From Bullera alba (lineage: Eukaryota; Basidiomycota; Tremellomycetes; Tremellales; Bulleraceae): a stretch of 64,000 bases of DNA. Below, piece by piece: positions 53,581-64,000 of the stretch. Where the stretch lies: positions 1,302,001 through 1,366,000 of the forward strand of contig BCIX01000006.1 of assembly GCA_001600095.1 (NCBI GenBank), written 5' to 3'. Each line of letters opens with the position of its first letter. Positions within the stretch are counted from its first letter, which is position 1. The notes beneath the pieces are model-generated. The model was not told the origin of the DNA. It saw only the letters and a program-made list of their open reading frames with translations, and made no database searches. The translations under genes and the position numbers were made by a program.

Positions 53581-55548
53581 ATGTCGTCATCAATACAGGT
53601 CGCGACTAGGACGAAAGCGCCCAAAGCGAATGACGGGACTCTGAAGCTGAGAGGAGATGGAGGCACCCAGACCACCAAGTCGGCCAAGTCCAAGGCGGGC
53701 AGCACCAAGGATGCCTCGCAGTCTCCCGACAAGAAGAAGGCCATTAGAGAGAAGGCTATTGCCAAACTGAGGGACGAGCTCGGAATGAAGGATTTCGCTC
53801 CCAGCATCGCCGACCTGACCTCCAAATCGACAGACACCGATCACCTGAACTACGCCAAGTCGGAACTCCGAGATCTGTGGAAGAGCGTCTTCGGCGATAA
53901 AGATATACCTGACACCATTGCCACCAACGCCGAGTTCAAGGATACCCAGATCACCGATGACTTCCGCTCGCAGGTCGACATGATCAAATCCATCGCTACT
54001 GCTCATACCGACATGATCCAGAAGTACGAGAAATACACTGGAGGGTATGTCAGCAGGCTGGTCAAAGACAAGCTACGAGCCATCCCTACTCTCGCCGCGG
54101 CCAGTACCAGTTCTGCCCTGACCGTCAAGAGCTCTACGCCACAGACATCAGTCAAGTCGACGGACGTTACGATCCCAAATTCACCTCAAACCGACACTGC
54201 GGTCTCGGTCAGCAAGGCGGACAAGAGGAAGATGGCGGAAGCAGCTCTGGCTCGACAGGCCAAGTCCAAGAAGAAAGACACTGCTTCAACCTCATCAGCC
54301 GTGACAAAATCATCCAAGAAAGCTAAGACCGACACGTCAAGCTCTGCAGTCGGTACCAAGTCCCGGAAGGAAGTGTCAGCTTTGTCGACCACAGACAAAG
54401 ACAAAGTGGCGAAAGCACTAGCCAAGAAGCAGGCCTCCAAGACATCGAAAGGTGGTACATCAGCCGCGACGCAAGCCAACTCGACCGCCAGTGGTAAGAG
54501 CACGAAGACGTCCAAGACAAAGGAAGAGAGAAAAGCGGAAGGTCTGGCCAATCTGAAGAAATGGAAAGCTGAGTCGGAAGCTGCCAAGAGTCAATCCTCG
54601 GCCGCTAGTACGACCATACCCAACGGCACGAGCGCGGTAACTTCGGATCTGAAGAAGACGGGCACGTCGACGACCGCGGGACGAACCGAGCTACCTGCGG
54701 ATGTGATGGAGAAGATCAGAAAGATGAACGCGGACTTGAAGCCGGTCATGGAGGCCAGGAGTGACTATGCTGAATTGACGGCCCGGAGCTCAAACAAAGA
54801 TTGGGCAACGGAGTTTGAAGGGCTGAATAAAAAGTGGGAAGCGACCTTGGCAGCGAAGTTGGACAAGATGAAGATGACGCAGAACGCGGATGGGACTGTC
54901 AGTCGAACGATCACGGAGTCAGTCAGCCCCAGTATAGTCACCACGATGACCGATTTGGGGACTGGGGCGTACACGGAGCGGGTATATCAAGTCCGGAACG
55001 CTGCCGACACGAAACCAGCGTTCAGTATAGACGGTGGAGGTACGGCCACTGGACAAACCTCACAAGCGTCTAGCCTCAAATTCCCCTTCAAGCTCGATCC
55101 GCTGAAAAAGCCTTCCACGTCAGCCACTGTGCCCACATCAAGCCTCGCCCCAGCATCAGCACAGCCGACAAATGCCACGACTTCAGCGGCGCCCACTTCA
55201 TTAGCGGCAAGCACGCTTGGTGCAGCCTCGGACGCCGCCAGCAGTATCACCCAGACGGTTAAAGACGCGGCAAGCAGCGCTGTCAGCACAGCGAAGGATA
55301 CGATCGGCTTGGGATCCGAGTCGGCGTCAACATCACTGACGGATGACCAGAAGAGGCAGGCGATGAAGTCTCTGCAGAGAAGAAGCAGTAAGAGTAGTAG
55401 CAAGGGCGGCTCTGGGCGCACCGCCCCTTCATCCGCCTCCAGAACCAGAGCCTCATCTGGAGTGTCCAAGGCGAAGAAACCAGGGTCGTCAGGGAGTGGT
55501 AGGTTGAGTAAAGCACCGTCATCGAGTAGAGCTACATCCGCGGGGTAG
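53581..55548 (+). CDS. Hypothetical Ser/Ala/Lys-rich protein
   Basis: A single-exon frame of 655 residues from ATG MSSSIQVATR. A helical region at about residues 50-170 looks structured (KKAIREKAIAKLRDELGMKD; HLNYAKSELRDLWKSVFGD; FRSQVDMIKSIATAHTDMI). The middle is Ser/Thr/Lys low complexity. A second less biased block covers about 370-480 (LPADVMEKIRKMNADLKPVM; DWATEFEGLNKKWEATLAAK; SIVTTMTDLGTGAYTERVYQ). The end is basic and Ser-rich. No membrane helix, signal peptide or catalytic motif is visible. Function unknown. Confidence 0.7.
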   Translation: MSSSIQVATRTKAPKANDGTLKLRGDGGTQTTKSAKSKAGSTKDASQSPDKKKAIREKAIAKLRDELGMKDFAPSIADLTSKSTDTDHLNYAKSELRDLWKSVFGDKDIPDTIATNAEFKDTQITDDFRSQVDMIKSIATAHTDMIQKYEKYTGGYVSRLVKDKLRAIPTLAAASTSSALTVKSSTPQTSVKSTDVTIPNSPQTDTAVSVSKADKRKMAEAALARQAKSKKKDTASTSSAVTKSSKKAKTDTSSSAVGTKSRKEVSALSTTDKDKVAKALAKKQASKTSKGGTSAATQANSTASGKSTKTSKTKEERKAEGLANLKKWKAESEAAKSQSSAASTTIPNGTSAVTSDLKKTGTSTTAGRTELPADVMEKIRKMNADLKPVMEARSDYAELTARSSNKDWATEFEGLNKKWEATLAAKLDKMKMTQNADGTVSRTITESVSPSIVTTMTDLGTGAYTERVYQVRNAADTKPAFSIDGGGTATGQTSQASSLKFPFKLDPLKKPSTSATVPTSSLAPASAQPTNATTSAAPTSLAASTLGAASDAASSITQTVKDAASSAVSTAKDTIGLGSESASTSLTDDQKRQAMKSLQRRSSKSSSKGGSGRTAPSSASRTRASSGVSKAKKPGSSGSGRLSKAPSSSRATSAG

Positions 55549-55842
55549 ATAGTACGATGCAGTCGCCTGTTTTGGGGATTGGTGTTGCGCGTTCCGCATT
55601 CAGCACGGGTGACCGGTCAAAGGATTCTGAGCGCAAAGGATATCAGCCTGCCGTTTTTCAGTTAAGCTTGTGATGACAGTCACTCGCAAGCATACATTGT
55701 GCTATCTCACACTCACCTTCACTTCGACTTCTACGATCTCACCCTTGGAGATTCAGCCCACAACCCCGCTCGAAACCGTCTTCCACCCTCACCCTCTCTA
55801 TTTCACACTGCAAAATCACGTACCACCGACGAGAAGAGTGTC

Positions 55843-56847
55843 ATGAGCGTAGCCGGACCTGCATTTACATCGGCCGCAGGCCATTATTCCAGCTCTGCTA
55901 TCGACATACGCAGTCTCGGTCTGACCGACCATCAGCTTGCAGGACGTCAAGCCCCTAGTGAGCTGTATCACTTCCCATCAGGGAGTTCGACAGGTGCTTC
56001 GAGATCATCGAGAGGTGTTTCGAAGTCATCAAATGCCATCAGTAATGCACTGAGCCAGCTCAGCGCCGTTTCGAGTCTGAAGGATTCAATGCAACTAGAA
56101 GGGGCGAGATCAGCTATCAACAACGTCTACTCGTCATTCTTTGGTGATCGGCCAAAGCCAGAGTGCCTGAAGCAGAAGTATCATCTCGACAGCGAACGAC
56201 TTCAATCTGGATGGGGAGATGAGGCTACAAGAGCACAGTACGAGGCGGTGGCGTCGGATATCGTGAGCGGAATAGGGAGTTGCGCCCAGAACGCCCTGTT
56301 AAAAGAGCAATTCCGACTGGCGGTCGACGACGCCTTGTCAGAGGTCTTCACGGGGGCTGAAGCGTATTTCAAGTCGCAAACGAGCTCACAGAGTAGTGAT
56401 TTCTTCACGGCAAGCAGTCAACCCCGCTCTTCTTCCTCCAACGAACCGACCGCACGCGAACAAGCGCGAATCCAGGATCACCACTCGACTTCCACCGGTC
56501 ACGAATATGTCGAGATCTACCCTTCCAGGTCGAGAGACTCGAATAGGTTCCAACATAGCCAGCTATCGAACACTGGTCCGACGCAAAGTGGGACCCAGAC
56601 TCCAGCTCGGGCAACATCTACATCCTCATTTTCCAACATGGGCCCTCCTCGAATCTTCGCTTCGTTTACTGATGATACCGGACGAATGGAACACCTTGGC
56701 CTCGTCAGTCGTGGAGCCGATGCTGGTTATAGTGAGAGCTCCTTTGCCGATCCTGAGCACGAGGGACGCTTTGTAGACTTGGTATGGGTGACAGAGACCG
56801 AAGCAGGACAGACGAGCAAGGTGTGGAGAGGAAACGGCTTTGAGTGA
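55843..56847 (+). CDS. Hypothetical protein
   Basis: A single-exon frame of 334 residues from ATG MSVAGPAFTS. The frame is open about 145 bp further upstream but without an ATG. The first 90 residues are Ser-rich. A helical region at about 80-190 (SNAISNALSQLSAVSSLKDS; SAINNVYSSFFGDRPKPECL; EQFRLAVDDALSEVFTGAEA) is the probable folded core. A Ser/Gln/Arg-rich region follows. The C-terminus is compact (PRIFASFTDDTGRMEHLGLV; FVDLVWVTETEAGQTSKVWR). I recognise no family. Confidence 0.65.
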   Translation: MSVAGPAFTSAAGHYSSSAIDIRSLGLTDHQLAGRQAPSELYHFPSGSSTGASRSSRGVSKSSNAISNALSQLSAVSSLKDSMQLEGARSAINNVYSSFFGDRPKPECLKQKYHLDSERLQSGWGDEATRAQYEAVASDIVSGIGSCAQNALLKEQFRLAVDDALSEVFTGAEAYFKSQTSSQSSDFFTASSQPRSSSSNEPTAREQARIQDHHSTSTGHEYVEIYPSRSRDSNRFQHSQLSNTGPTQSGTQTPARATSTSSFSNMGPPRIFASFTDDTGRMEHLGLVSRGADAGYSESSFADPEHEGRFVDLVWVTETEAGQTSKVWRGNGFE

Positions 56848-57308
56848 CGTGGGGAATATCAGGCACACCTCCACCGCCAGGTATCATGCACAACTCCTCC
56901 TGCCTGGCCTCGAGCCAAACAACTCTGTTGTGGGGTGAGTTGGGGGTGAGGGCTGGTGAGGGTCCTTACTCAGTCCTTCATCATAGTCTACAACCTATCT
57001 ACGCACGACCGCCCAGCTATCCAACGGCCGAAGTGATCATCTCCCCGTGTACAAAGGATTCCCGCAAACCAATCTAAGGCATGACTTTGACAGGATCGAC
57101 CGCGCTGCCTCGTTTCTCCTGGCTCCATTCTTCTGACAGGAAAGTGCCTTTGGGCTTGCTTTGGGCCTCTCGACTCTCGAGCGACGTACCGCCTGCTGCA
57201 CGACATGCACCTGCATCCATTTTCAGCGTTTCCTGATGGCTTCATTCTGCTCATCGTGACTGTACATACTGCTGAGGACCTCGTAGCATAGTCCTGGCGA
57301 CGGGCGCA
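56848..57308. other. Intergenic region, may hide a signal-peptide exon
   Basis: This 461 bp lies before the receptor-like gene. ATGGCTTCATTCTGCTCATC near 57235 followed by a GTGACT donor would, with the acceptor CTCGTAG near 57287, add a signal-peptide-like stretch (SFCSSIVLATGAM) in frame. The implied intron of about 31 nt is too short to accept without transcript data. Confidence 0.35.
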
Positions 57309-60120
57309 ATGTGTACACCGACACCGACATCGACAATCTTTTCGGCTTCTACGTGAGTCATGCGCCTACAGGGATGACACCGACATCGGCTGAACTCATT
57401 TCTTCCCATCAGATCCACCATCACTTCGATATGGACATCCTCTACACTCACGACAGACTCTGGATCTGCAACGATCAACACTGTGACCTCAACGTCGTGT
57501 GTCAGCTGGGGTGCACAGGAGACTGATTCTTTCGATTGGGATGACGAGGATTCGAGTAAGTGATGCGAGGTGAGGATCATAGTACCTGCTAACGACCGGT
57601 AGCGTCGATCTCAGGCTGGAGGGGAAACGCTTTCATCAATGGCGAACGGGCGACATCTAGCACTGGAACGGCTTCTAGAGGCGGCTTCACCCGACTGTCC
57701 ACTCCATTGACCGCCTCACCATCGGTGTCTATTATACCTTCCAGAGGTCCGAACGGTGGCCGGATGATAGCTCTCGCGACAAGCGAGTCTTCCCTTGATC
57801 AGAAGGCGAAGGCGGCCTCTAAGCCCACCCAAACTTTACCCGCTTCATCTTCTAGCCAGCCGAGCGCGACGAGCAGGTCATCGGATCGTGCTCATAATCA
57901 CAGACAGAAGAGACAGTGGTTTGACAATCACGATGGCTGGAACCGATCAGATGAGTGTGCCTCGAAGACAACATGGACCGTCCTCAGTACGCAGTACCCT
58001 ACACCCACTACGGGATGGATCACTCAGACTGGCACAGCGACAAGGGAGGAGTTGGTCAATGTGCCTGTCGAGACGCTATATGCCACTTGTCCGCAGATTC
58101 AGCCGTCGCCTGTAGTAAATGAAGCGATAACCTTAAGCAACATTCAATCACAAGATGAGGAAACCTCGACCCACTCGAGGATAGCTTCGCAAGGTGAGCG
58201 TTATCGTGACATTATGGGATCCTGCTGATACTTTTGGTAGCGCCAGCTGTCTCTTCGACTCCATCTCCGACCCCATCGCCTACTTCGAAATATTCACCCG
58301 AACCTGTTCCTCTCATCCACAATCAAAGTCGGAATCCCGGCAGTCTAGTTTCATCAGTCTCAGTGACGGCTTCAGGTCAGCATATCTGCATAGCTAAGTG
58401 TTGCGCACTGGCTGACCTCAAATCTAGCCATGAATGATTTTACCGACCCCGCAGCGAATGCTCTAGCCACAAAAACGACCCTGGCCTCCCTCATGAACGC
58501 ACTCACAGTCACACCTATCAGCTCAAGTCGTTCAACCAGTAGTTACTCTCCCACTCATTCATCGGTGGGTCACTCAGGCAGTATCGATTCGAGCGGCACA
58601 GACACAGAATCTACGTCGGATGAGAGTCAGCAGGAGCCGGCCGAACACTCGGACAAAGGTGTATCAGCTGGAGCGGCTATAGGAGGGATAGCGGTTCTGA
58701 TCCTGCTCATTGCCGGCATCCTCTTCATCGTGCGCTATGTCATGATGAAGAAGCGACAGAATAGAACCAGGATGATGAGGAGTAGTTGGTTCTACGGGGG
58801 CGATGTCGCCGAGCCGTCTGAACAAGATGACCAGAGTGAGAAGAGGCAGAGCTCGGTGAGTCATCCACTGTATCACCAGTCTACGGCGCTGACCCAGCCA
58901 ACTTTTAGATGCACACTTCTGCAATGCAGTCTAGGTTCTCAGTCCCATCGATGATGTCTCGCCATTCGGCTCTTCTTCCACGAACAGTTCCAGCGTTTCT
59001 CGCTTTGCCCATCAATCATATTCGTCAATCGTCAGGAAGGTTCCCGGCAATGGTACATGGAATCAGAAAATCATTCGTTGCTGCAAGACCTTCGGGACCG
59101 CCAACGACACCTGCATGGGCTCAGAAGTATTCTGACCCGATGAACGATATCAACTACTCAAACGACTACATCCCGCCAGTACCGCCTGTCCCCATCAATC
59201 ATCCTTATCAGGCGACAGCCGAAGCGTATGGCGGTATGGACGATCGACGTGTGGCGCCGCATATCAATGTTTCCGCACCGCCTCAGCTGGAGCTCCGCAG
59301 GCAAAGCTCTTCCAGACTCGAATGGGGACATTCATACTCGCCCAGCCCGGGCTCTGGGGTGGAACAATTGCGAAGTCAGCCTGACTTTGGTCGGGGCGGA
59401 GATTTGGAAACGACAAATCAAAATCCTCTCGAAAGTTTCTACTCGAAATACTCCCAGCAAACGGGAACGTGGCACGGTGACGATCATCTCCACATGCCCG
59501 ATGCTCTCGGCAGCATCGGTCAGGCCCTTACCACCTCCGGTCGAGAGTCGATCGAGGCACTTGTCTTCCCGATGCCACCGACAAATACGCATGGGCCAAG
59601 TCACCTCTCGCCGCCGAATCCGACTAGACGGCCGTCGGTAACGCGCACTCTCACTTCAGCGTCAATTGCCACGTCCAACCAGCCACAACCAGAGTCTGCC
59701 TATCTCGGTATCACTACGAATCACGAGCACGACAATCTGTCCGAACTTTTCGAATTTGCCGATTACGCCAATGGCCTCCCTAGCAGACATCACTCGCATG
59801 CCACAGCCCATTCTAGAGCGTCTGGAGTCACCAAGCAGACTAGAGATTGGTACGAAAACTCATACTGGGACGGCGAGAGCCAAGCTGGGCCTAGCGTCTA
59901 TATCCGCACCGATAGGAGTAGACTGGTTCCGCAGAATAATGGCAATCAGGGAAACCGAGCTAGCGAATTCAGTCGGACAAGCGTCGCCAGTGGAGTTTGG
60001 ACGCTGGCAGGTGATCAAGCGGATGCAGGGTCAGGAGACCGGAAGAGTCGCTCCAAATCAGTCCGATGGGGTGACGAGGAGCCGTTGCCGAAGGTGTTTG
60101 AGCTTGCGAGGGCACTTTAG
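57309..60120 (+). CDS. Single-pass surface receptor-like protein (Ser/Thr-rich ectodomain, long cytosolic tail)
   Basis: Six exons join in frame from ATG at 57309. The first exon encodes a Thr/Pro/Ser start (MCTPTPTSTIFSAS); the next has SIWTSSTLTTDSGSAT and CVSWGAQETDSFDWDDED. The ectodomain is Ser/Thr/Pro-rich with a QKRQWFDNHDGWN segment (possible KR processing site) and a small Cys region. The membrane helix is AAIGGIAVLILLIAGILFIV, followed by the stop-transfer MMKKRQNRTR. The tail of over 400 residues is Ser/Pro/Asp-rich, with conserved-looking ends (RSKSVRWGDEEPLPKVFELA). The plan is like Mid2/Wsc-type wall sensors or mucin receptors, although no WSC domain is seen. A signal peptide may lie in an uncalled upstream exon. 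Confidence 0.7.
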
Positions 60121-60499
60121 AGCTAAGAATGACGCTGGTCGTCGACATGTATCACAGTCTACCAATGTAGCTACCAGGACAATGCATATCATCTCTCCTG
60201 AAGCCAACTGTCCCATGCGACAGAGTACAGACCAACCCTCATACGGGATGCTGACTACGTGGTGCGACGTGGCAAGCGGAAGGAGTGAAACCTGCTGTCT
60301 CAGCCTGCGGTAGTGGTTTGGGCGTCTTGTCGGATCGGGAGCTGGCAAGCATTAGACAAGTGTTCAATGTAGTCTCGCTGCCTTGCCCTGCCATAGTGGT
60401 CACGATCATTCGATTGGTATGTCTAGCCCTCAATAGCAGTAGGAGGATTATGCCTGGCAATCAGCTTTCGCTGTCATCGGACCTCAGCGCATATTCCAC
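60121..60499. other. Convergent intergenic region
   Basis: This 379 bp separates two gene ends and should hold both 3' UTRs. Nothing else is apparent. Confidence 0.45.
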
Positions 60500-62344
60500 T
60501 TACTCGTATCTTTTGATGACCTCCCACAGGCACACCGCCACTTGTTGTAACAGGTCATTGTCACAGACCCTTTTCACGTCCGTCTCACTCTTGATATCGG
60601 CGTTCCTCGCCGAACGTTCGATATAAAAGTCCGGTAATGCCTCGTAGACACTCATCGGATCGATCACGTCCCCAAACGATGCTGAACTTCGCAGGTTGCG
60701 GAGCTCCTCCTCCAGATCGTGTATTTCCTTTGCACTCCGCTTCGACGCCTCTGGCACAATGACACGAGGGGCGAGCTTCTCAGGAAGGCGCAAATTAGGA
60801 TGGCAAGCACTACAGCATTGTACCAGGGCAGCTAGGGGCTGCACAGAAGCTGCGTGATCAGCTGCGAAACAGTCTTGGACTCACAGTCTTGATCCGAGAA
60901 CAACTCGTCACAGACAGCGCGGAAACATTCCGGACTTTCTGGTAACACCACCCTTTGATATAGCTCTCTCAGTGCTGGGTCATTGATGGATGCGGCTTTG
61001 AGCTTTTTTGGATACAGGATCCAGATCTTCCCTGTCTTCCCTGGCTCCTGTGCAGCCCGTCCCGCCAATTGTAGGAATTCGCTGAGCGTGGAAGGTAGGT
61101 CGAATAGTATGACTAGGTCGATGTTAGGCATGTCGATACCCTATTGACGTATCAGGCAGGCATCTACAGTCGACACGATGACTAAACTCACCGCTCCGAA
61201 AGCCGAAGTTGCGACTACGACGGGCACTCGCCCGCTTCTGAAAGAGGCCTCGATGATTCCTTTATCCTTCTCATTCAGATGCGCATGATATGCGGCTACG
61301 AAACGGGAAGCCTTCGGCCACCTAGACATCGTGACAGTGATGAGGAACATCCGTACCTCATTCAGCTCATGCAAGTCTTTGCAATATATCAGTGTCCTCG
61401 GCATCTTCATGAGATGGTCTGGTATAGGTTCCAATATGTCCGCGAGGGCATAGTAGTCGTGGAACGGTGCGAATACGTAGGTGAGATCGAGCCGCCGATT
61501 GCTAAGCTGCATGTAGCTTGACCTCGTGAGGTGCAAGTCGCTTAGAACCTTCCGGCGATCGTGATCGGTGAGGGTAGGAGTGGTTCCAAGGAAGGGTTTG
61601 TGGTCCGAGAGTAGGCCGCGATGACCGGTCAGTTGCTCGAAAAGACCAGATCCATATGGGTTCTTCCTTGCGCGAAAAAGGTGAACATCAACTGCGCCCA
61701 GGCAGGCCAGGTGATCGAGTGGGCCCGGAGGGAAGCGCAGAAACATCTGAAAATGCTTCTCCACATATAGCTCAGGACTGACGATGACTACCGCGAAATC
61801 TCCGTCCCGTACTTTCTGAGTGACAGGGTCAGCACGTCTCCGGCAACGTTCAGAGATCAGATGACCAGCTATGTATGTGGAGTCGCGTCCATGCTCCTCC
61901 AGATATCCATGATCGAGGTACACAGCGGGAATGCCGCGTTTGGTGAAGTCGTCGACCTATGGATTGTTAGCAAGTATTCATGAGGGGCATATGCTCGATG
62001 AATGTGCTCACAGATTTAATGGCCTTACGTGGGTCTAGAACTACCCACATTGCGAAAGCATGCGGCCATCCCAGCTCTCGGCTTACCAAAGCCACCGACG
62101 CCAGGCAGAAATCATTGCCTTCATCCGTCGGTGACCCGAATATCAACTGTTTGTCTACCCAAAGACGGTCCAATAGTTCCACTTGATGTGGAGACGCACT
62201 CGTAGCTGGAGCATAATGTCGACGAGCGAGCTCATGCAAGATCTCTGTGCGCTGATCCCGAGTGGACGGCGGTAGATGAGGTCGACGATATGGGTTCTCG
62301 CAATTGTAGGCGGCCAGATTGAGATCCAGTGGAGGATATGGCAT
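60500..62344 (-). CDS. RecQ-like SF2 helicase with degenerate ATPase motifs
   Basis: Four exons from the first in-frame ATG (62344) give a protein of about 550 residues in the RecQ order. Walker A, normally GxGxGK(T/S), reads FGSPTDEGND (62111-62140), with no Lys. The DEAH box region reads LGAVDVHLFRAR (61666-61701), with no DExH. Motif III is TTPTLT rather than SATL. Motif IV (RTLIYCKDL), the YHAHLNEKDK block, and motif V (VATSAFGAGIDMPNIDLVIL) are well kept. Motif VI reads QLAGRAAQE and lacks the second Arg of QxxGRxGR. ATP hydrolysis is therefore very unlikely. The lower C-terminus has a CCSACHPN Cys patch and a helical tail. The frame is intact and spliced, arguing for a retained pseudo-helicase rather than a dead gene. 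Confidence 0.75.
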
Positions 62345-62787
62345 TTGGTTACGAGAGGATCTAAGAACAGAGGGCGAGTGCTGTCCTCTCAATGTCCTCT
62401 TGTGTTTGTCTTTGTAAGAGTCTCTCGAGGTGATACCGTGCACCACCGTGCACCGTGATCGTAAAGCGATTCAACGCGCACACAACGTCGCGCACATGAA
62501 GCCTGCGCCGTGGGTAAGCAAATCACACACGCCTAGCTATGACGTACGGTGTATGTATGTATGCGATCCCCCCGCAAGCGGCCACGTGCGAGCCACGTGC
62601 CACACTGCATCTGCGTTCGAGCCTCGCTTTGGACCTTGTTGCGATCGGGTTGCGATCGTGAGTTCGGGACGACCGACTGGGATTACTAATTACTTGGACC
62701 TATGATCTGGCGACGATAGAGGGCTACTGCTGTGTGGATGGATAGTGCGGTGTGAATATACAGCACGGCTCGCCTCGATACGGAGTC
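62345..62787. promoter_or_regulatory. Divergent promoter with paired CACGTG boxes
   Basis: CACGTG occurs at 62583-62588 and 62594-62599, spaced 11 bp from start to start, about one helical turn. The region lies between the pseudo-helicase (-) and the F-box gene (+). bHLH factors such as Pho4 or Cbf1 are candidates. Confidence 0.5.
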
Positions 62788-64000
62788 ATGACTCTGCCTC
62801 GACAGGTCCTGTCGCGGCTGGAGGACCTACCGGATGATGTTGTCACCAATATCGTCTGTTATCTATCTCTGGCGGATCTTACGAGACTCGAGCGAGTGAG
62901 CAGGACTGTGAATCGGGCAGTGAGTAACCAATCCTTCTGTGGAAATCGACGAAACGCATGCTGAGCTCACCAGGCAGGTCAAAGCCTTGGGCTTTCCTAG
63001 ATACCTTAGTACGCACCCTCAACATCATATCACGATATGTCAGCCTCGATCTGAATGGAACGATCGGGATCTCGTCCGTAAAAACAACAGTATCATCCGG
63101 AACCTACAAAAGCGTCAGTTCCATGCTTTGCAGATAGGTCCAACATGGTCACAAGCAGTTATACCTTCGCTATCTATCACATCGGAACGTTTGGTACTCG
63201 CCGTCGGGGGTCACATCTTGATACATCCTCTCGTCGATGGCTCAGATCGCTCTCGCCAACCGCTATATTCCGCCGCAGAAAGGGCCCGTCATGGAGGCGC
63301 TAAGGCCGTGGCTAGAGCGAGAGACTACAAGGTCACGAAGAGGACAGCGGGAAGCGAAGCAGATATCATCGGCGTAGCGGATTTAGGAGACGGTCAGCTC
63401 GGAGTGGCTCAGTACGATGGAACGCTTCAGCGAGTGAGATTCGACCATGGACAACTGGTGTCCACCGCCCATTACCCTCATCCCCGCAGTACCAACCTGT
63501 ACACCTTCACTTCGTCCGAGAGCTCGGATGTCATGATGACTACCACGTCTTCCGGGCTAGTCTCGCTATTCAAAACCCGATCACCGTGGGTCGCCCCAGA
63601 GACATTTAACTTGCCAGAAACCGCAAGAGCGTGGTCCTCGCTTCTCACCACATCACATCGATATCTCTCGCCAACAGCTCTTCTCGGACTGTCTGACGGG
63701 ATTCATCTACATGCTATCACACCATCAGGTCCATCTGGCAAGACTAGTCGTGTTCTGATCGGACCGGATGTACCAAAACGGTCCTCACCCTACGATATGA
63801 CTTTTCCAGCAAATCCCTCAGCTCATCATCCTTCGTTTCTGCTTTCTGCATGGTTTGACTCGCACTTGAGACTCCACGATCTTCGCTCATCCTCACCATC
63901 CCCCGTCACCGAGTTCTTCGATCCTTGGCAATGGGCCGACGGAAGCGCCATGTACTCGTGCACCTATCTTTCGGAGCAGTACATCGCCGGCGGAGGCGCT
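62788..64000 (+). CDS. F-box protein with possible beta-propeller (partial)
   Basis: ATG at 62788 is followed by an F-box: LEDLPDDVVTNIVCYLSLADLTRLERVSRTVNRAV (residues about 11-45, shown here in pieces by motif: LPDDV, YLSL, LxRVSR). An intron (62920-62977) follows, then a frame open to the window edge. The second exon has beta-rich segments (RLVLAVGGHILIHPLVDG; IIGVADLGDGQLGVAQYDG; LLGLSDGIHLHAITPSG; HLRLHDLRSSSPSPVTEFFD) that look like blades of a WD/propeller-type domain. F-box proteins link substrates to SCF ubiquitin ligases through Skp1. The substrate is unknown, and the C-terminus lies beyond the window. Confidence 0.8.

Noticed and set aside
62345..62446. Extension of the RecQ-like frame to 62446
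   Set aside because: The first codon would be GTG, not ATG. The first in-frame ATG is at 62344.
1..64000. tRNA genes, CRISPR arrays, transposable elements
   Set aside because: I looked for tRNA B-box-like sequence, regularly spaced repeats, and transposase or reverse-transcriptase motifs by eye and saw none. A tRNAscan or repeat search could still find degraded ones.

Overview
The window looks like nuclear DNA of a basidiomycete yeast, most probably a tremellomycete (the Cryptococcus/Trichosporon side of the phylum). Genes are packed tightly on both strands. Most are cut by several 45-70 nt introns with GTGAGT/GTAAGT donors, CTGAC/CTAAC branch sites and short AG acceptors. The recognisable proteins (PHO81, XanA-type dioxygenase, LYC1, FMC1, proton-translocating transhydrogenase) are typical fungal ones. 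I cannot name the species. I found no rRNA, tRNA, CRISPR array or transposon.

Layout, left to right. 1-13 kb: the tail of an RS/RE-rich protein; a xanthine phosphoribosyltransferase (XPT1) divergent from the ATP synthase assembly factor FMC1; an unknown protein with a zinc-ribbon-like end; the phosphate regulator PHO81, with two CACGTG sites in front; an NAD-dependent sterol-dehydrogenase-like SDR; an unknown coiled-coil protein. 13-22 kb: a secreted Cys protein, mitochondrial NAD(P) transhydrogenase, and a XanA-type xanthine dioxygenase divergent from it. 22-24.5 kb: a tandem triplication of a tiny hydrophilic protein gene. 25-34 kb: an ASCH-like protein, a GPI-type GH5 exo-beta-1,3-glucanase, a gene-free 1.8 kb, a four-helix membrane protein, a Lys-rich membrane protein and a disordered protein. 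35-43 kb: LYC1 (lysine acetyltransferase), a small hydrophilic protein, a very large Lys/Ala-rich membrane protein with about 70-residue repeats, and a GH128-type glucanase. 43-53 kb: mostly lineage-specific membrane or secreted proteins, including a duplicated small secreted pair. 53-64 kb: disordered proteins, a single-pass receptor-like protein, a RecQ-like helicase that has lost its ATPase motifs, and the start of an F-box protein.

Functional themes. Purine use appears twice: XPT1 salvages xanthine and the XanA-type enzyme oxidises it. Wall remodelling appears twice (GH5 and GH128), beside several secreted or GPI-like proteins. PHO81 probably sits under its own phosphate circuit through CACGTG boxes.

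The most unusual items are the triplicated small-protein array with its conserved split leader and palindrome, the pseudo-RecQ helicase, the Lys/Ala-repeat membrane protein, and two promoters carrying paired CACGTG boxes spaced exactly 11 bp. Exon models were made by eye; starts marked uncertain need transcript data.
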